From NCBI GenBank assembly GCA_023666705.1, contig JAMPBO010000003.1, positions 143,602-207,601 on the forward strand: a stretch of 64,000 nucleotides of DNA, read 5' to 3'. Made by a program: the position numbers and the translations under genes. How positions within the stretch are numbered: the stretch's first letter is position 1; each line of letters starts with the position of its first letter. The notes beneath the pieces are model-generated. The model ran no database searches and was not told the origin of the DNA. It saw nothing but the letters and a program-made list of their open reading frames with translations. The stretch is from Bacteroides sp. Lineage in GTDB: Bacteria > Bacillota > Clostridia > Lachnospirales > Lachnospiraceae. Shown piece by piece: positions 1 through 8,679 of the stretch.

Positions 1-2
1 AT

Positions 3-215
3 TTAGGAAGTAAGAGATATTATATTCAGTCTGCATTTAGTATGCCGACGGAGGAGAAACGTATGCAGGAGAAGGCTTCGCTTGTGACTGTAAATGATTC
101 TTTTAAGAAAATTATTTTGGTTAAAGATGTTATGAATGTGACGAGGGACGAGGACGGAATTACAACAATGAGTATTTATGATTTTTTGTTGAATGAAAAT
201 AGTTTGGAGTTGTAA
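3..215 (+). CDS. ATP-binding protein (AAA, DUF4143 type), C-terminal fragment cut by window edge
   Basis: An open frame enters from the left edge and stops at TAA 213-215; only about 70 C-terminal residues are in the window. The tail begins with an RYYIQ strand and contains KKIILVKD and a final SIYDFLL element. This matches the last part of the AAA ATPase plus DUF4143 (restriction-endonuclease-like) family, of which a full-length member lies at 8680-9999 (YIQATES, EKIILSLD, VMDWL). The family's role is poorly defined; members are common in accessory islands. The stop is 35 bases before jetA, so it could share a transcript with the Wadjet genes. The assignment rests on a short piece. Confidence 0.6.
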   Translation, partial: LGSKRYYIQSAFSMPTEEKRMQEKASLVTVNDSFKKIILVKDVMNVTRDEDGITTMSIYDFLLNENSLEL

Positions 216-250
216 TGAGTTTAAAATAATGAAAATGGAAGGCGTGCAAA

Positions 251-1675
251 ATGATTCTTTTTGATAATGTAGAGTATGAAAACTTTTTCAATCCATTTTG
301 TTGTAAGAATAAAAAAATATATTATGAGTGTATTGTGCAACTTATTGAAAAGTCAAAGTTTGTGCCTATTCTTTATGAAACTGATGCAAGAGATACTTTG
401 ATTTTATTTTTGAAAAATTGTTCATATGCCGTAGAAGATGAAATGGCAACTAGTAATGTAGAAGAAAATATTAGTAGTAAGAAAACGGAAAATGAAAATG
501 CAAGTGCAATCCTTAGATATTTTAGACATTGTGGGTGGATTTCTGAAAAAGAGATAGGAAGAAACGGTGATAATATTGCAACAGTCATGCCGTATTGTCG
601 TAAGATGATTGAATCTATTGAGAGAATATTTAACCGTGATAATAGAGCAGCGTTGACGAACCATATCTTTTCTATTTATGACATCTTGGCTTCTGCATAT
701 GTAGCTGATCATGGAAGAACACATAGACCATATTCCAATATTTTGGTTCCAGTAGCAGATAATGTGGCTGATTTAAAAAATGAAATGCTTATTCTGAAAG
801 ATAGTATTCGATTTATAATGCGTATGGTTATCAAGATGACGGAAACAAACGAGTTGGGGCAGTTTTTGATTAGAGATGAGATATTGGAAAACTTCTTTAA
901 TGATTATTTTTTTATAAAAAAAGATGGATTAATTCCGGGATACATCGAAGAAATTGAGAAGTTGCTTCGCAAAATTGTGAAAACAGATACTTATGAAAAT
1001 ATGATAAAAGAGTATCAGAGTTTTTATAATATAGATGAAATTGCAGCACATGAGGCAGTAGATGCTCAACTGGAAGAAGTTAAGAGCTTTATAAGTTATG
1101 ACTATGTTAAAGAAATGGATTACATAGACAAGAAAATAAATAATTACTACAGTCTCTATTCCACTAGGATACTCATGGTGTTGAGTAATAATGTTAATAT
1201 GCAGACATACTTAAATGATTTGCTGATGATAATTAAAGATTTCGAGTCTGATGAAAAAAGAGAAATTATCGAATCAATAGCTAAATGTTTTTTATTACAA
1301 TCCTATAAGTATGTTGGCAGGAAGTCTATTGAGCGTAGGAAGAAACGTAAACCAAATAATAAGAGTGGTGCAATTATTACTGGTTCATTGACAGATGAGG
1401 ATAAGGCAAGATTGACAAAGGAACTTTTGTCTGAATATCCAGATCGTTACGGAGTAAAACAGGCTACAAATTACTTTGAGGGGGTATTGGCAGATAAGGA
1501 GAGTGTGGTGCCTGATAGAATGCTGATAAAGACTAGAGATGATGCTATGATGATTGCTGCCAGCATAATTTATTCTGGAAGTTTGGAATTTCCATATGAG
1601 GTGGAATTCTTGGAAGGTACAATAGAAACGGAAGTTGCAACAATTAGTAATATAAGGATAAAGAGGAAGAAGTAA
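251..1675 (+). CDS. jetA: Wadjet system subunit JetA (kleisin-like)
   Basis: 474 aa, first gene of a four-gene Wadjet operon. JetA is the MukF/kleisin-like subunit that bridges the SMC protein JetC and recruits JetB; the complex extrudes DNA loops and JetD cleaves small circular DNA such as plasmids. The protein opens with an LFDNVEYENFF segment like other JetA proteins, is mostly predicted helix and has no catalytic motif. Family identity rests mainly on the order and sizes of the next three genes (JetB, JetC, JetD). The start has a GGAAGG ribosome site at 239-244. The stop TAA abuts the jetB ATG directly. Its N-terminus resembles the non-DUF3375 (type II-like) JetA group, but the subtype is an inference. 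Base composition is clearly AT-richer than the core genes to the right, consistent with transfer. Confidence 0.82.
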   Translation: MILFDNVEYENFFNPFCCKNKKIYYECIVQLIEKSKFVPILYETDARDTLILFLKNCSYAVEDEMATSNVEENISSKKTENENASAILRYFRHCGWISEKEIGRNGDNIATVMPYCRKMIESIERIFNRDNRAALTNHIFSIYDILASAYVADHGRTHRPYSNILVPVADNVADLKNEMLILKDSIRFIMRMVIKMTETNELGQFLIRDEILENFFNDYFFIKKDGLIPGYIEEIEKLLRKIVKTDTYENMIKEYQSFYNIDEIAAHEAVDAQLEEVKSFISYDYVKEMDYIDKKINNYYSLYSTRILMVLSNNVNMQTYLNDLLMIIKDFESDEKREIIESIAKCFLLQSYKYVGRKSIERRKKRKPNNKSGAIITGSLTDEDKARLTKELLSEYPDRYGVKQATNYFEGVLADKESVVPDRMLIKTRDDAMMIAASIIYSGSLEFPYEVEFLEGTIETEVATISNIRIKRKK

Positions 1676-2320
1676 ATGAGTGATATTAAATTAAGTATTT
1701 CAATAAAGGAAGAAAACAATATATTATTCAAGCGTTGTGTTCGCAAACTTTTGGATTCAACATTTATTTTGGGTGATAAAGATGAAAAACTCTATTCCTT
1801 TATCTCACGGGAGTCTAATAGGCAGGATATATCTGACTATCTTCGTATGATTGGTTTTGATGTACTTGTAGACACCAATGTAAGAATTGCAATGCTTAAG
1901 ACGCACGAAGCAGATGAAGAAGCGGTAGGGTTAAAGCGGGCAAACGTGATTTCATTTACAAACGAGCAATACCATTTACTTCTTGTATTGTGGGAGGTTT
2001 ATCTTGAAAATTTAGGATATAGCGATGAAAATGTCGTAATGCGGGGAGATTTGATTGATAAAATCAAGGCTTATGAAGTTGATGTGGATAGGTCCAAATT
2101 GTCAGTAGCAATGAAGATATTTAAGAAATATGACTTGATTGATTATGATATAAAAGATGAATCCGAAGACGCTATTATTACATTATATCCTTCATTGCAG
2201 TTTGGATGGGATATTGCCCAATTCCAGACTGTAACAGCGGAGTATATGAAGGATAGTGCAGTTACGGAAGATGTGGATGCAATTGATTTAGAGAATATTG
2301 GAGAGGAGGACGAAGAATGA
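1676..2320 (+). CDS. jetB: Wadjet system subunit JetB (MukE-like, DUF4194)
   Basis: 214 aa, matching the usual size of JetB. JetB is a small winged-helix, MukE-like partner of JetA in the JetABC loop-extruding core. Visible features are a conserved central segment around TNEQYHLLLVLWEVYLE, a following helical region and an acidic C-terminus rich in Asp and Glu. The start ATG follows the jetA stop with no gap, and its end overlaps the jetC ATG by four bases (ATGA), so translation is coupled. There are no catalytic residues; it is a structural subunit. The family call is from operon context plus the DUF4194-like pattern. Confidence 0.82.
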   Translation: MSDIKLSISIKEENNILFKRCVRKLLDSTFILGDKDEKLYSFISRESNRQDISDYLRMIGFDVLVDTNVRIAMLKTHEADEEAVGLKRANVISFTNEQYHLLLVLWEVYLENLGYSDENVVMRGDLIDKIKAYEVDVDRSKLSVAMKIFKKYDLIDYDIKDESEDAIITLYPSLQFGWDIAQFQTVTAEYMKDSAVTEDVDAIDLENIGEEDEE

Positions 2321-5300
2321 TTAAACTGAAACAAATTCGATTAGTCAATTGGTATGCTTTTAATCATGAAACTGTTCCTGTCGGTCTTTTTACTTTGATT
2401 GCCGGTAAGAATGGAAATGGTAAATCCGTATTACTTGACGCAATCAAATACGCTTTGTATGGAGATACTGTATTTAATAAGTCAACAGAAAATAGTGGGA
2501 GCAGAACGGTAGCTTCATATACGAGAGGCTTTCTTGATGCTACTGCGGGAACTTCTATGAGACCAGCAGACAAGAATCCTAATGTATATACTCATATTGC
2601 ACTTGAAATGGAAGAGATTGGTCTCAATAGAAGATTTATCCTGGGTACAGCTATTGATACAGATTCTGGCAATGGATTTAAAACGCAACGATATGTAATT
2701 GAAAATAGAACGCTGAATGATATGAAACATACATATGAGAAAGATGGTCTGACTTTTGCGTATAGTACTTCCGAACTTCAGAAACGCTATGGTTTGAAGA
2801 TGTTTGATGTAAGAGAAGGTCTTGCTAAATTCATGCAGAGAACCGGATTGCGTCTTAATGAACAACAATTGACGACGTTTAGACACAAGCTTCGCAGTAT
2901 CATGTCATATGAACCAAGTGCAAAAATTGATCAGTTTATTCGGACCAAAGTGTTGGAAGAAAAGAAGGTAGATTTTTCTAAACTTGTTGAAGCTAAGAAT
3001 AATATAGATACTTTGAATGCTAATTTTGCAATTATTGATGCTGAGATTAAGGAGTTAGATAGTATCATTGCATTGTTTGATGACCTTAGACGAGCAAAAA
3101 ATGTAATTTTGGCAGATGATGTTAAAAATGCGTATAAACAATTTCTAAAATGTCAAGAAGAACTAGAAGAAGCTTCACGAAATATGGAAATTGCGAAAAG
3201 ACAGATTGAGGAAGATGAGAAAAAGCTTCAAGAGGTTGCTCTTTATGAGAAGGAGGTAAGAACAGCTTATAACTCGGCTAAGAATAATCTGGTTTCCTTG
3301 GATTGCGCTAAAGCAATTGTAGAAGCAGAGGAATCTTTGAAAAAAGTACAGATAGAGAAAGAACGTTTGAAGAAAGAGAAGGAGGCACTTTGCGATTTTC
3401 AAACAAAAGTGAGCGAGCTAATTGCTTGGCTTATTGAAGAACAGTGTAAAGTACCAGAACAAAATGTTTTGTCTTCTTTGACATTAGATAGTGTCGCAAG
3501 GGTAGAGAAGGAAAACGCTGTTGCAATTTTCTTGGCAGAAATCAAAAAATATAGAGACGAGATTATTGGAAAAATCGCAAGAAGTAGAGATTCGTTAAGG
3601 GATAACAATAACGAACAGGCAAAATATCAACAGATTATAGATGACTGTAATGCTAAGAAAACTACCTTTTCGGAGATTCCGGAGTATGTTGCGTTGAAGA
3701 ATGAGATTAATAGAGAATTTGAAAAACGAGGCATACAATCGGAGGCAAGGTTTGCTTGTGAATATGTTTTGGGGCTTAAAGACGAAGCTTGGCGTGATGT
3801 TATTGAAGGGTATCTTGGTATACGCAGATATACGATTCTTGTTGAGCCGGAATATTATGATATTGCAGATGATGTGTTAAATGCATCTAAGTATAGATAT
3901 GCACATTTATTCAATACAAAGTTGTTAATGAGGAAAAAAATCGTGCCTAAAGAGGATTCAGTAGTTCAATTTATTGATGTGAAAAATATGGTAGCAAAAA
4001 AATATTTTGATTATCAGTTAGGGAGATTTCACGCAATTACGATAGATGAGGTTAGAAATTATGAGAATGCGATGTCTAAAGAAGGCAGAGTGTCTGTGGC
4101 GATGGACAGTTATTTTATTCGTTTTGACAGGATTAGATTTTATTGCTTAGGTCAAGAAACAATTGAATTGAATAGAATTAGGGCAGTTAAGAAGTTGGAG
4201 GAATTAAAGAAGGCATATATCAAGTTTCAGGAGCAATTCACTATCGAGCAAACTAAGAAGACATATCTTGATATAGAGATGGAGTTTTTTTGTGAATATA
4301 ATTATGATGCTTGCAAGGAATATGATGAAACGTTATTGGATTGCTCAAAGAAGGAGCAAGAACTTAATGCATTGAGAAAATCGCAAGAGAACAATATGGA
4401 GTATATGGAACTTGCCCAAAGAGTTGGAGAATTGGAGCAGAAGCTTGATGCTGTTGAATCAAAAAAAGAAAGCATTCGTGACGATAAGTCTAATATGCAG
4501 ACAATGTACAATACCAATCAGAATGAGCATGTACGAATAGACGGAGAAATAAAGACTATACAAGAGAATCTTAGAAATTTGAAAATTACTAATAATGTTG
4601 TTTACACAAATGCAATAGAGAATTATGATAAGTTTGTTGCTAGTGGCAAAATAGGGCAAGGTGGAATCTTAAAAGACAGAAGGCGGGCAGAAAGTAAATT
4701 AAAGGAAGCTGGTGAAAATTTAAGAGGTGGACAGGCTGCATACAATGCAACAAGAACAAGTGACAATCAATTACCGATGACAGAGAATTCCATAGCAGTG
4801 TATCAAACAAGAAGAAATCGTATATGGATGGATGATAGCCAAGAGATACAAGCTGAGTTAAAGGAACAAACAAGACGTTATGAACAAATTTTTAAAAATG
4901 AATTTGTACTTACGGTTTTAAAATCGTGCGAAGCAGCGAAAGGTGATTTGAAACTAATTAATGCTGAGTTGGCACGTTTAATGTTCAAAGCAAAATATGA
5001 ATTTGATGTTAAGTATGTGAAAGATGGTTCTGATTATGAGAAAATATTGGAGTATGCGAAGTACTTAAAAGAGCGTGAGGAACTAGGAACAACGTCTGGA
5101 CAAATGACATTAGACGCTATGACAACGTACTCTAATGAGGAAGGTAAGGAGTTGGAAAAGAACATTGAGAATATTATTAACCGAATTGTGGAGAGTAATG
5201 ATAAAGACAAAATTGAGCATTATGCCGATTACCGTAATTATATGACATATGAGATTCTTCTGACAAATGATGTTCTAACAAAGGCAAAATTGTCAAAGCA

Positions 5301-5622
5301 ATCTGGTTACAATTCGGGTGCAGAAGTCCAGATTCCATACATGTTGATTTTACTCTCGGCATTACTCATGATTTATAATGATAAAAGCAATTCTACGAGA
5401 TTGGTATTTATTGATGAACCATTCGCAAAGATGGATCCAACCAATGTAAAAATTATGCTTGGTTTCATGAAGGAGCAGAATTTGCAGATGATTTTCTGTG
5501 CACCGGATAAGACAGAGCTTATAGGAAATGAGTGTGAAGTAATACTTCCGGTACTTCGAACACAACCTGACCTTATGGAGATTGGCATTGTAGAAATGCA
5601 TAAAGGGGGGTATAACTGTTGA
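2317..5622 (+). CDS. jetC: Wadjet system SMC-like ATPase JetC (MukB-like)
   Basis: 1101 aa. JetC is the SMC ATPase that powers DNA loop extrusion in Wadjet. Walker A is GKNGNGKS at about residues 30-37, within an N-terminal head (KLKQIRLVNWYAF). The middle is two long coiled-coil stretches (about 260-450 and 620-850, rich in Glu, Lys, Gln) flanking a hinge-like region. The C-terminal head has an SGAEVQIPYMLILLSALLM signature near residue 990-1010 and Walker B LVFIDEPFAKMDP near 1029-1041. Length and layout match JetC/MukB-type ATPases. It overlaps jetB at the 5' end and jetD at the 3' end. No frameshift or missing motif was seen, so the motor appears intact. Confidence 0.9.
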   Translation: MIKLKQIRLVNWYAFNHETVPVGLFTLIAGKNGNGKSVLLDAIKYALYGDTVFNKSTENSGSRTVASYTRGFLDATAGTSMRPADKNPNVYTHIALEMEEIGLNRRFILGTAIDTDSGNGFKTQRYVIENRTLNDMKHTYEKDGLTFAYSTSELQKRYGLKMFDVREGLAKFMQRTGLRLNEQQLTTFRHKLRSIMSYEPSAKIDQFIRTKVLEEKKVDFSKLVEAKNNIDTLNANFAIIDAEIKELDSIIALFDDLRRAKNVILADDVKNAYKQFLKCQEELEEASRNMEIAKRQIEEDEKKLQEVALYEKEVRTAYNSAKNNLVSLDCAKAIVEAEESLKKVQIEKERLKKEKEALCDFQTKVSELIAWLIEEQCKVPEQNVLSSLTLDSVARVEKENAVAIFLAEIKKYRDEIIGKIARSRDSLRDNNNEQAKYQQIIDDCNAKKTTFSEIPEYVALKNEINREFEKRGIQSEARFACEYVLGLKDEAWRDVIEGYLGIRRYTILVEPEYYDIADDVLNASKYRYAHLFNTKLLMRKKIVPKEDSVVQFIDVKNMVAKKYFDYQLGRFHAITIDEVRNYENAMSKEGRVSVAMDSYFIRFDRIRFYCLGQETIELNRIRAVKKLEELKKAYIKFQEQFTIEQTKKTYLDIEMEFFCEYNYDACKEYDETLLDCSKKEQELNALRKSQENNMEYMELAQRVGELEQKLDAVESKKESIRDDKSNMQTMYNTNQNEHVRIDGEIKTIQENLRNLKITNNVVYTNAIENYDKFVASGKIGQGGILKDRRRAESKLKEAGENLRGGQAAYNATRTSDNQLPMTENSIAVYQTRRNRIWMDDSQEIQAELKEQTRRYEQIFKNEFVLTVLKSCEAAKGDLKLINAELARLMFKAKYEFDVKYVKDGSDYEKILEYAKYLKEREELGTTSGQMTLDAMTTYSNEEGKELEKNIENIINRIVESNDKDKIEHYADYRNYMTYEILLTNDVLTKAKLSKQSGYNSGAEVQIPYMLILLSALLMIYNDKSNSTRLVFIDEPFAKMDPTNVKIMLGFMKEQNLQMIFCAPDKTELIGNECEVILPVLRTQPDLMEIGIVEMHKGGYNC

Positions 5623-6845
5623 ATTATGAAGAAAAGATACTGACATATTTAGTAGATAATTACCGAAAAAGTAAAAAAGACGCTGGTAATAATAAATCTA
5701 ACAGAAGAACTCAAGTAAAACCTGAAAAGTTATATAAGAAATATAATGCAAATGATGGTGATTTTGAAGAAATTTCAAAGTTTAATCAGGCTGTGGAGTG
5801 CTTGAGTAAACGAGGGTTTGTTAATAGTATCAAGGAAACCTTTGGAACACAAATTCAATGTATCTATCTGGCAGATGAGCGTATTCAGGATGTTGAACAA
5901 TATTTAGCAGATAGGTATGATTATGTGTCAAAAGATATGCGAATAGAGGGACTGCAGAATATAGTTAACAAATATATGAGTGCTTCACCTATATGTCAAA
6001 AAGAATGTGAAAGATTGCTCGAATATATTTCAAATCGGAAAGTTCCAAAAAATTTCAAAGAGTTGGACGATATATTAAGTGCGGTGGCATTTATTGAAAA
6101 GAATCAAGAAAACTTATATATTCGAGAAGTATCAATGAAGGTGTATGGCGACTCAAAATATTTTGAAAATACAACTTTACAACCAGTTTGTAGCATGTTT
6201 CGGAAATATTTGAAGCGGGATATTAAAGATAATGAAATGTTTGATGAAATTCTATTAGATTATCATATAGCAAAAGAACCACAGAAGCTTTGTATTAAAG
6301 GTAAGGTAATAATTAATATTTCTGGAAAAGAAATAGATATTAGTGAATTTTCGGAGGGCATAGAGTTCTATGCATCTGATTTGCTAAATATTCAATCAAT
6401 AAGGCTTATGGTGCCTCAGTTTATGACGATAGAAAATCGTGCTTCATATCTCAGATATCATAAGGATGATGTTGTTACATTTTATCTTGGTGGATATGTT
6501 AATAGGTATCAGAGGGATTTTATTAAGATGGTATATGCGTCTAATATGGATGCCTGTTATTTGCATTTTGGAGATATTGATGCGGGTGGATTTTGGATTC
6601 ATCATAATTTATGCGAAGTGACAGGAGTAAATTTTAAACTATTTAGTATGTCAGTTTTTGAATTGAAAAATTGTGATTATGCTTCTTGTTTGCATGAACT
6701 CACAGATAATGATAAGATCAGACTTGAAGGATTAAAGTTTTTTGATGCATATGAGGGAGTGGTTCAGTATATGTTGAGTAATAATGTAAAACTTGAGCAG
6801 GAGATAATTAGTTTAGCATTAATGAATGTTTTGAAAGAGTTATAA
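5619..6845 (+). CDS. jetD: Wadjet nuclease subunit JetD (Toprim-like, DUF2220)
   Basis: 408 aa, the effector subunit of Wadjet. JetD resembles topoisomerase VI subunit A/Spo11 and cuts plasmid DNA once JetABC has extruded it. The catalytic Toprim signature is visible: Glu272 in MTIENRASY and the acidic pair in HFGDIDAGGFW (about residues 316-326). The N-terminal half has winged-helix character. It starts with TTG at 5619, overlapping the jetC stop (TTGA), and a G-rich ribosome site lies just upstream. The C-terminus is complete. Presence of the intact acidic motif argues the system is active, although activity is not shown by sequence. Confidence 0.87.
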   Translation: MNYEEKILTYLVDNYRKSKKDAGNNKSNRRTQVKPEKLYKKYNANDGDFEEISKFNQAVECLSKRGFVNSIKETFGTQIQCIYLADERIQDVEQYLADRYDYVSKDMRIEGLQNIVNKYMSASPICQKECERLLEYISNRKVPKNFKELDDILSAVAFIEKNQENLYIREVSMKVYGDSKYFENTTLQPVCSMFRKYLKRDIKDNEMFDEILLDYHIAKEPQKLCIKGKVIINISGKEIDISEFSEGIEFYASDLLNIQSIRLMVPQFMTIENRASYLRYHKDDVVTFYLGGYVNRYQRDFIKMVYASNMDACYLHFGDIDAGGFWIHHNLCEVTGVNFKLFSMSVFELKNCDYASCLHELTDNDKIRLEGLKFFDAYEGVVQYMLSNNVKLEQEIISLALMNVLKEL

Positions 6846-6929
6846 AATGGTAAATATATTATTAAGTTAGGGATAAAAAACTGATCTATATTCATATGAA
6901 AATGTTTATAATAAGGAGAAATACAAAAA

Positions 6930-8102
6930 ATGGATGAACGACAAAGATACATTTTGCAAGAGATTATAAATAAAGAAAATACAATTGAAATAGTTGAAAT
7001 ATTAAAAAATAACAAAACTGTATTGAAGGATATTCAAATAGTTTTATTTGAAGAAAAATTTTCAAGGTTTAAGGGATTTGAAGAAAAAAGTTTTGGAAAA
7101 TACAGTTTATGTAGTTTGGCAGATTATAATAAAACATGGATTGCAGATAATAAAAATGCTGATAGAACAGGATTTTATGTTGGGCAAAGGGCATATTTTG
7201 ATATAAACATTATAGTGCGGATTGACGATTATTTAAATGGAAAGGTTCTAGAAGATGAATCAGATTTTATTAAGTGTATGAATTACATAAAAGATGAAGG
7301 TTTTGAATTTGAACCATTTAATAGCTTGATTGAAAGATTTAGTAAGTTTTATGATGAGAGGTTATTAACGAGATCAATTGAGTCGTTTTATAAATATATG
7401 ATATGTAAAGAGTTTAGAAGAAATGTAGAAATTATTGCAGATGATAAAAAAGAATTTGAGCAGTTTTATTGGAAATGTCTCAATGTAAAAAAATTAGAAA
7501 AAAATGATATTTTGAATCGGCAATATGATTTTATTTTATGTTTGTTGATGAAAGCGATAATCATAAAAGCGGATAATAGATGCCAAAATAAGGTGGATGC
7601 TTTAGTAGAGTTTAGCTTAAATGTACTTAAATGCATTATGATAAATGAATTATATTTATTATGTTTATATTTGAAAAATAAGCAAGAGGTGGTGAAAAAA
7701 ACATTTGCAAAATTTCATTCTAGCATAAAGGGAGGATTAGAAAATGCTGTTAAGAATACTGCATGGGATATTTATCATGCTAGAATTATAGAACAAAATA
7801 TGTCATTATATGATAGTAATTCGCAAAAAATAATATTTCCATATTTTGTAACTAATGATAATGGCATAAAAGATTATTGGAAAATTAATCCAAGAAAGAT
7901 GGTTATTATCAAGGAGAGGCATCCTATCAATATATATAAGCATAATGTGGGAGACATAGCGTTGATGCTTGCCGATAACAATTTGTATACTCAAATGATA
8001 GATTTGAAACAACAGGAAAAAAGGAAAAATGAAATTAGAGAAGTAAATATTGAAGTGATTAAACAATGCTTAATTTCAGAATTAAATAATGTGAATATAT
8101 AG
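6930..8102 (+). CDS. Hypothetical protein, 390 aa, downstream of Wadjet
   Basis: I do not recognise this protein. It is very rich in Lys, Asn, Ile and Phe, has no signal peptide or clear membrane segment, and looks helical. A conserved-looking stretch near the C-terminus contains WDIYHARIIEQN followed by IIFPYFVTND, and the last 30 residues are strongly charged. It starts 84 bases after jetD behind an AAGGAG site (6914-6919); a TATAAT-like -10 at 6907-6912 suggests it may also be transcribed on its own. Its low GC matches the Wadjet genes, so it probably arrived with them. It could be a defence accessory or an unrelated island gene; the sequence does not decide. Confidence 0.7.
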   Translation: MDERQRYILQEIINKENTIEIVEILKNNKTVLKDIQIVLFEEKFSRFKGFEEKSFGKYSLCSLADYNKTWIADNKNADRTGFYVGQRAYFDINIIVRIDDYLNGKVLEDESDFIKCMNYIKDEGFEFEPFNSLIERFSKFYDERLLTRSIESFYKYMICKEFRRNVEIIADDKKEFEQFYWKCLNVKKLEKNDILNRQYDFILCLLMKAIIIKADNRCQNKVDALVEFSLNVLKCIMINELYLLCLYLKNKQEVVKKTFAKFHSSIKGGLENAVKNTAWDIYHARIIEQNMSLYDSNSQKIIFPYFVTNDNGIKDYWKINPRKMVIIKERHPINIYKHNVGDIALMLADNNLYTQMIDLKQQEKRKNEIREVNIEVIKQCLISELNNVNI

Positions 8103-8239
8103 ATTTATATATTGAACGCAAGAAAGTAAGAACGGTAAAAAGATATATGCATCTTGAAAAGGTGAGAAACCAAAAAGGTAACGGAGATAATGGCGGTATC
8201 GCAGAATATGTTCCGTGCAGTTTAATATGGAAAAGTAAG

Positions 8240-8271
8240 GCACTCTGTTTTGGCAGGGTGCTTTTTCATTT
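8240..8271 (+). terminator. Rho-independent terminator
   Basis: GCACTCTG (8240-8247) pairs with CAGGGTGC (8254-8261) over a 6-base loop, with one G-T wobble, followed by TTTTTCATTTT. It closes the Wadjet/390-aa gene side and argues against a real gene spanning 8147-8467. Confidence 0.75.
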
Positions 8272-8311
8272 TGGGAAACAGGCTACAGCATTGAAAATAT
8301 GGTGGAACAGG

Positions 8312-8367
8312 GAGGGCATTTTGAGAAAGGGAAATTTTATGATTAAAATACTTTTTGCGTGCCACGG
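8312..8367 (+). repeat. Direct repeat copy 1 (5' end of phosphatase gene)
   Basis: These 56 bases match 11271-11326 at 48 of 56 positions by eye, without gaps. The repeat covers the ribosome site, start codon and first nine to ten codons of the low-molecular-weight phosphatase gene. It brackets the remnant segment that carries the ATPase, excisionase and Fic fragment. Confidence 0.75.
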
Positions 8368-8467
8368 CAGGACGAAGGACTACTGTTCTGTGTTTGAACT
8401 ATTGGGGCAGAATGGGGCAAGTGAGGGCTTTTGCTGTGCCTCGGCACTACGGTTAGACTACGACTGA
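8339..8467 (+). pseudogene. 5' remnant of a low-molecular-weight phosphatase gene
   Basis: From ATG 8339 the frame reads MIKILFACHGR, nearly the same as the start of the intact phosphatase at 11298 (MTKILFVCYGN), then diverges at once into an unrelated 30-residue tail ending at TGA 8467. The catalytic loop is lost after the first Cys. The upstream leader (GAGGGCATTTTGAGAAAGG) is also shared with the intact copy. This is best read as the displaced gene start left by insertion of an element at the phosphatase 5' end, or as a decayed duplicate. Confidence 0.55.
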
Positions 8468-8628
8468 CAAAAGGAAAAATGATAAGTGTGGGTGTGCATA
8501 GATAGGATTTGCACACCTTTTAACGATTATAAAGAGGCATCGTTATATTAATAGAGATACTTTTGGGATGTGTTAAAACTGCAAAAATTGTCAAAAAGCA
8601 GAAAGTTTTTGCACTTAAATGCATGAAC

Positions 8629-8657
8629 TTGATTTTTTGAGAGATTTGTGCTATCAT
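8629..8657 (+). promoter_or_regulatory. Candidate sigma-A promoter for the ATPase gene
   Basis: TTGATT (8629-8634) and TATCAT (8652-8657) are separated by 17 bases. The ribosome site of the next gene begins about 9 bases after the -10, so the leader would be very short. Just upstream, TGCAAAAA and TTTTTGCA (about 8580-8612) form an inverted repeat that could be an operator. Confidence 0.45.
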
Positions 8658-8679
8658 CATGTTGCAAGGAGGTGCCTTG

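Noticed and set aside
8147..8467. 106-aa open frame on the plus strand
   Set aside because: It runs through a clear intrinsic terminator at 8240-8271; only the last 42 codons, as a phosphatase-start remnant, have meaning.
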